A DNA stretch of 6,912 nt from Flavobacteria bacterium RIFCSPLOWO2_12_FULL_31_7 (lineage in GTDB: Bacteria > Bacteroidota > Bacteroidia > Flavobacteriales > Flavobacteriaceae). A program made the position numbers and the translations under genes. The notes under the pieces were generated by a model. It did no database searches, had not been told where the DNA came from, and saw only the letters and a program-made list of their open reading frames with translations. The stretch covers positions 1 to 6,912 of the forward strand of contig MGWJ01000135.1 in assembly GCA_001800945.1 (NCBI GenBank), in the 5' to 3' direction. This document shows positions 6,390 to 6,912 of this stretch, piece after piece. The stretch's first letter is position 1. Every line of letters starts with the position of its first letter.

Positions 6390-6912
6390 ATGGAAAAATC
6401 AGATGCTCAAAAAACACGTTTAGGCTTATTTGTAATTATAGGATCAATTTTATTTTTTTCCGGAATTTATTTCGTGGGAAACAAACAGAATTTATTTGAT
6501 AATACTTCAAGTATAAAAGCTATTTTTAAAAATATTAATGGATTACAAATTGGAAATAATGTAAGATACGCTGGAATTGATATCGGAACTGTGAAAGCTA
6601 TTGAAATGATTAATGACACAACCATACATGTTACCATGTCTATTGAAGACGCGATGCTTATTCATATTAAAAAAAATGCTATTGCAACAATTGGTTCTGA
6701 TGGATTAGTTGGAAATATGATTGTAAATATTTTTCCAGGAAAAGGTAATGCACAACCTTTAGTTAAAGGTGATGTTTTACAATCTTACGGTAAAGCTAGT
6801 ACAGAAGAAATGCTAAAAACTTTAGATATTACAAATAAAAATGCTGCTCTTTTAACATCCGATTTATTAAAAATTACCAACGAAATCAATCAAGGAAAAG
6901 GAACTGTTGGAG
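6390..6912 (+). CDS. mlaD: MlaD-like MCE-domain protein, 3' end beyond the window
   Basis: The frame opens at ATG 6390 and stays open for 174 complete codons to the right edge, so the gene is partial at its 3' end. The N-terminus is cytoplasmic (1-10), followed by one membrane helix at about 11-30 that anchors the protein in the inner membrane facing the periplasm. An MCE domain follows at about 41-119: VRYAGIDIGTV (58-68) is the conserved core, and GSDGLVGNMIVNIFPG (102-117) matches the family's G-L-G-...-PG end. After 135 the sequence turns polar and probably helical, as in MlaD-like proteins whose C-terminal helices help build the hexameric tunnel. It follows mlaF by 6 nt. In this family the protein binds and channels lipids between permease and periplasm. 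Whether it carries one MCE domain or more cannot be judged here. Confidence 0.92.
   Translation, partial: MEKSDAQKTRLGLFVIIGSILFFSGIYFVGNKQNLFDNTSSIKAIFKNINGLQIGNNVRYAGIDIGTVKAIEMINDTTIHVTMSIEDAMLIHIKKNAIATIGSDGLVGNMIVNIFPGKGNAQPLVKGDVLQSYGKASTEEMLKTLDITNKNAALLTSDLLKITNEINQGKGTVG

Overview
The window is strongly A+T-rich. Its coding style (TTA, AAA, ATT and GAA codons), its A-rich start regions without Shine-Dalgarno sequences, and repeated matches to the Bacteroidetes promoter form TTG-N(17-23)-TAnnTTTG all point to a member of the Flavobacteriaceae, probably Flavobacterium or a close relative. All seven genes are on the + strand and coding density is high. I see no tRNA, rRNA, CRISPR array, insertion sequence or phage gene.

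Layout. (1) Positions 1-96 hold a good promoter candidate but no supportable gene. (2) truA, the tRNA pseudouridine synthase for positions 38-40, uses a TTG start; 23 nt later comes a full-length type I ABC exporter (fused membrane and ATPase domains). The two probably form one transcription unit. (3) A 113-nt gap contains an A/T palindrome, a candidate promoter, and an imperfect duplication of the lpdA start region that creates a 14-codon mini-ORF. (4) lpdA, dihydrolipoyl dehydrogenase, stands alone and is followed by a 14-bp-period repeat and a clear intrinsic terminator. (5) A four-helix membrane protein of unknown function follows. (6) A second good promoter candidate precedes mlaE-mlaF-mlaD, a tightly packed operon (5- and 6-nt gaps) for an MCE-type lipid transporter; mlaD is cut by the right edge.

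How the genes work together. Only the last three form an evident machine: a MlaE permease dimer, MlaF ATPases, and a membrane-anchored MlaD ring thought to move lipids between inner and outer membrane. The MlaC, MlaB and MlaA partners known from proteobacteria are not visible here. TruA, the ABC exporter and LpdA are housekeeping or transport genes without an obvious functional link. Nothing here amounts to a clearly new system. The points most worth a second look are the duplicated start region before lpdA, the TTG start and overlapping out-of-frame ATG at truA, and the unknown membrane protein upstream of the mla operon.
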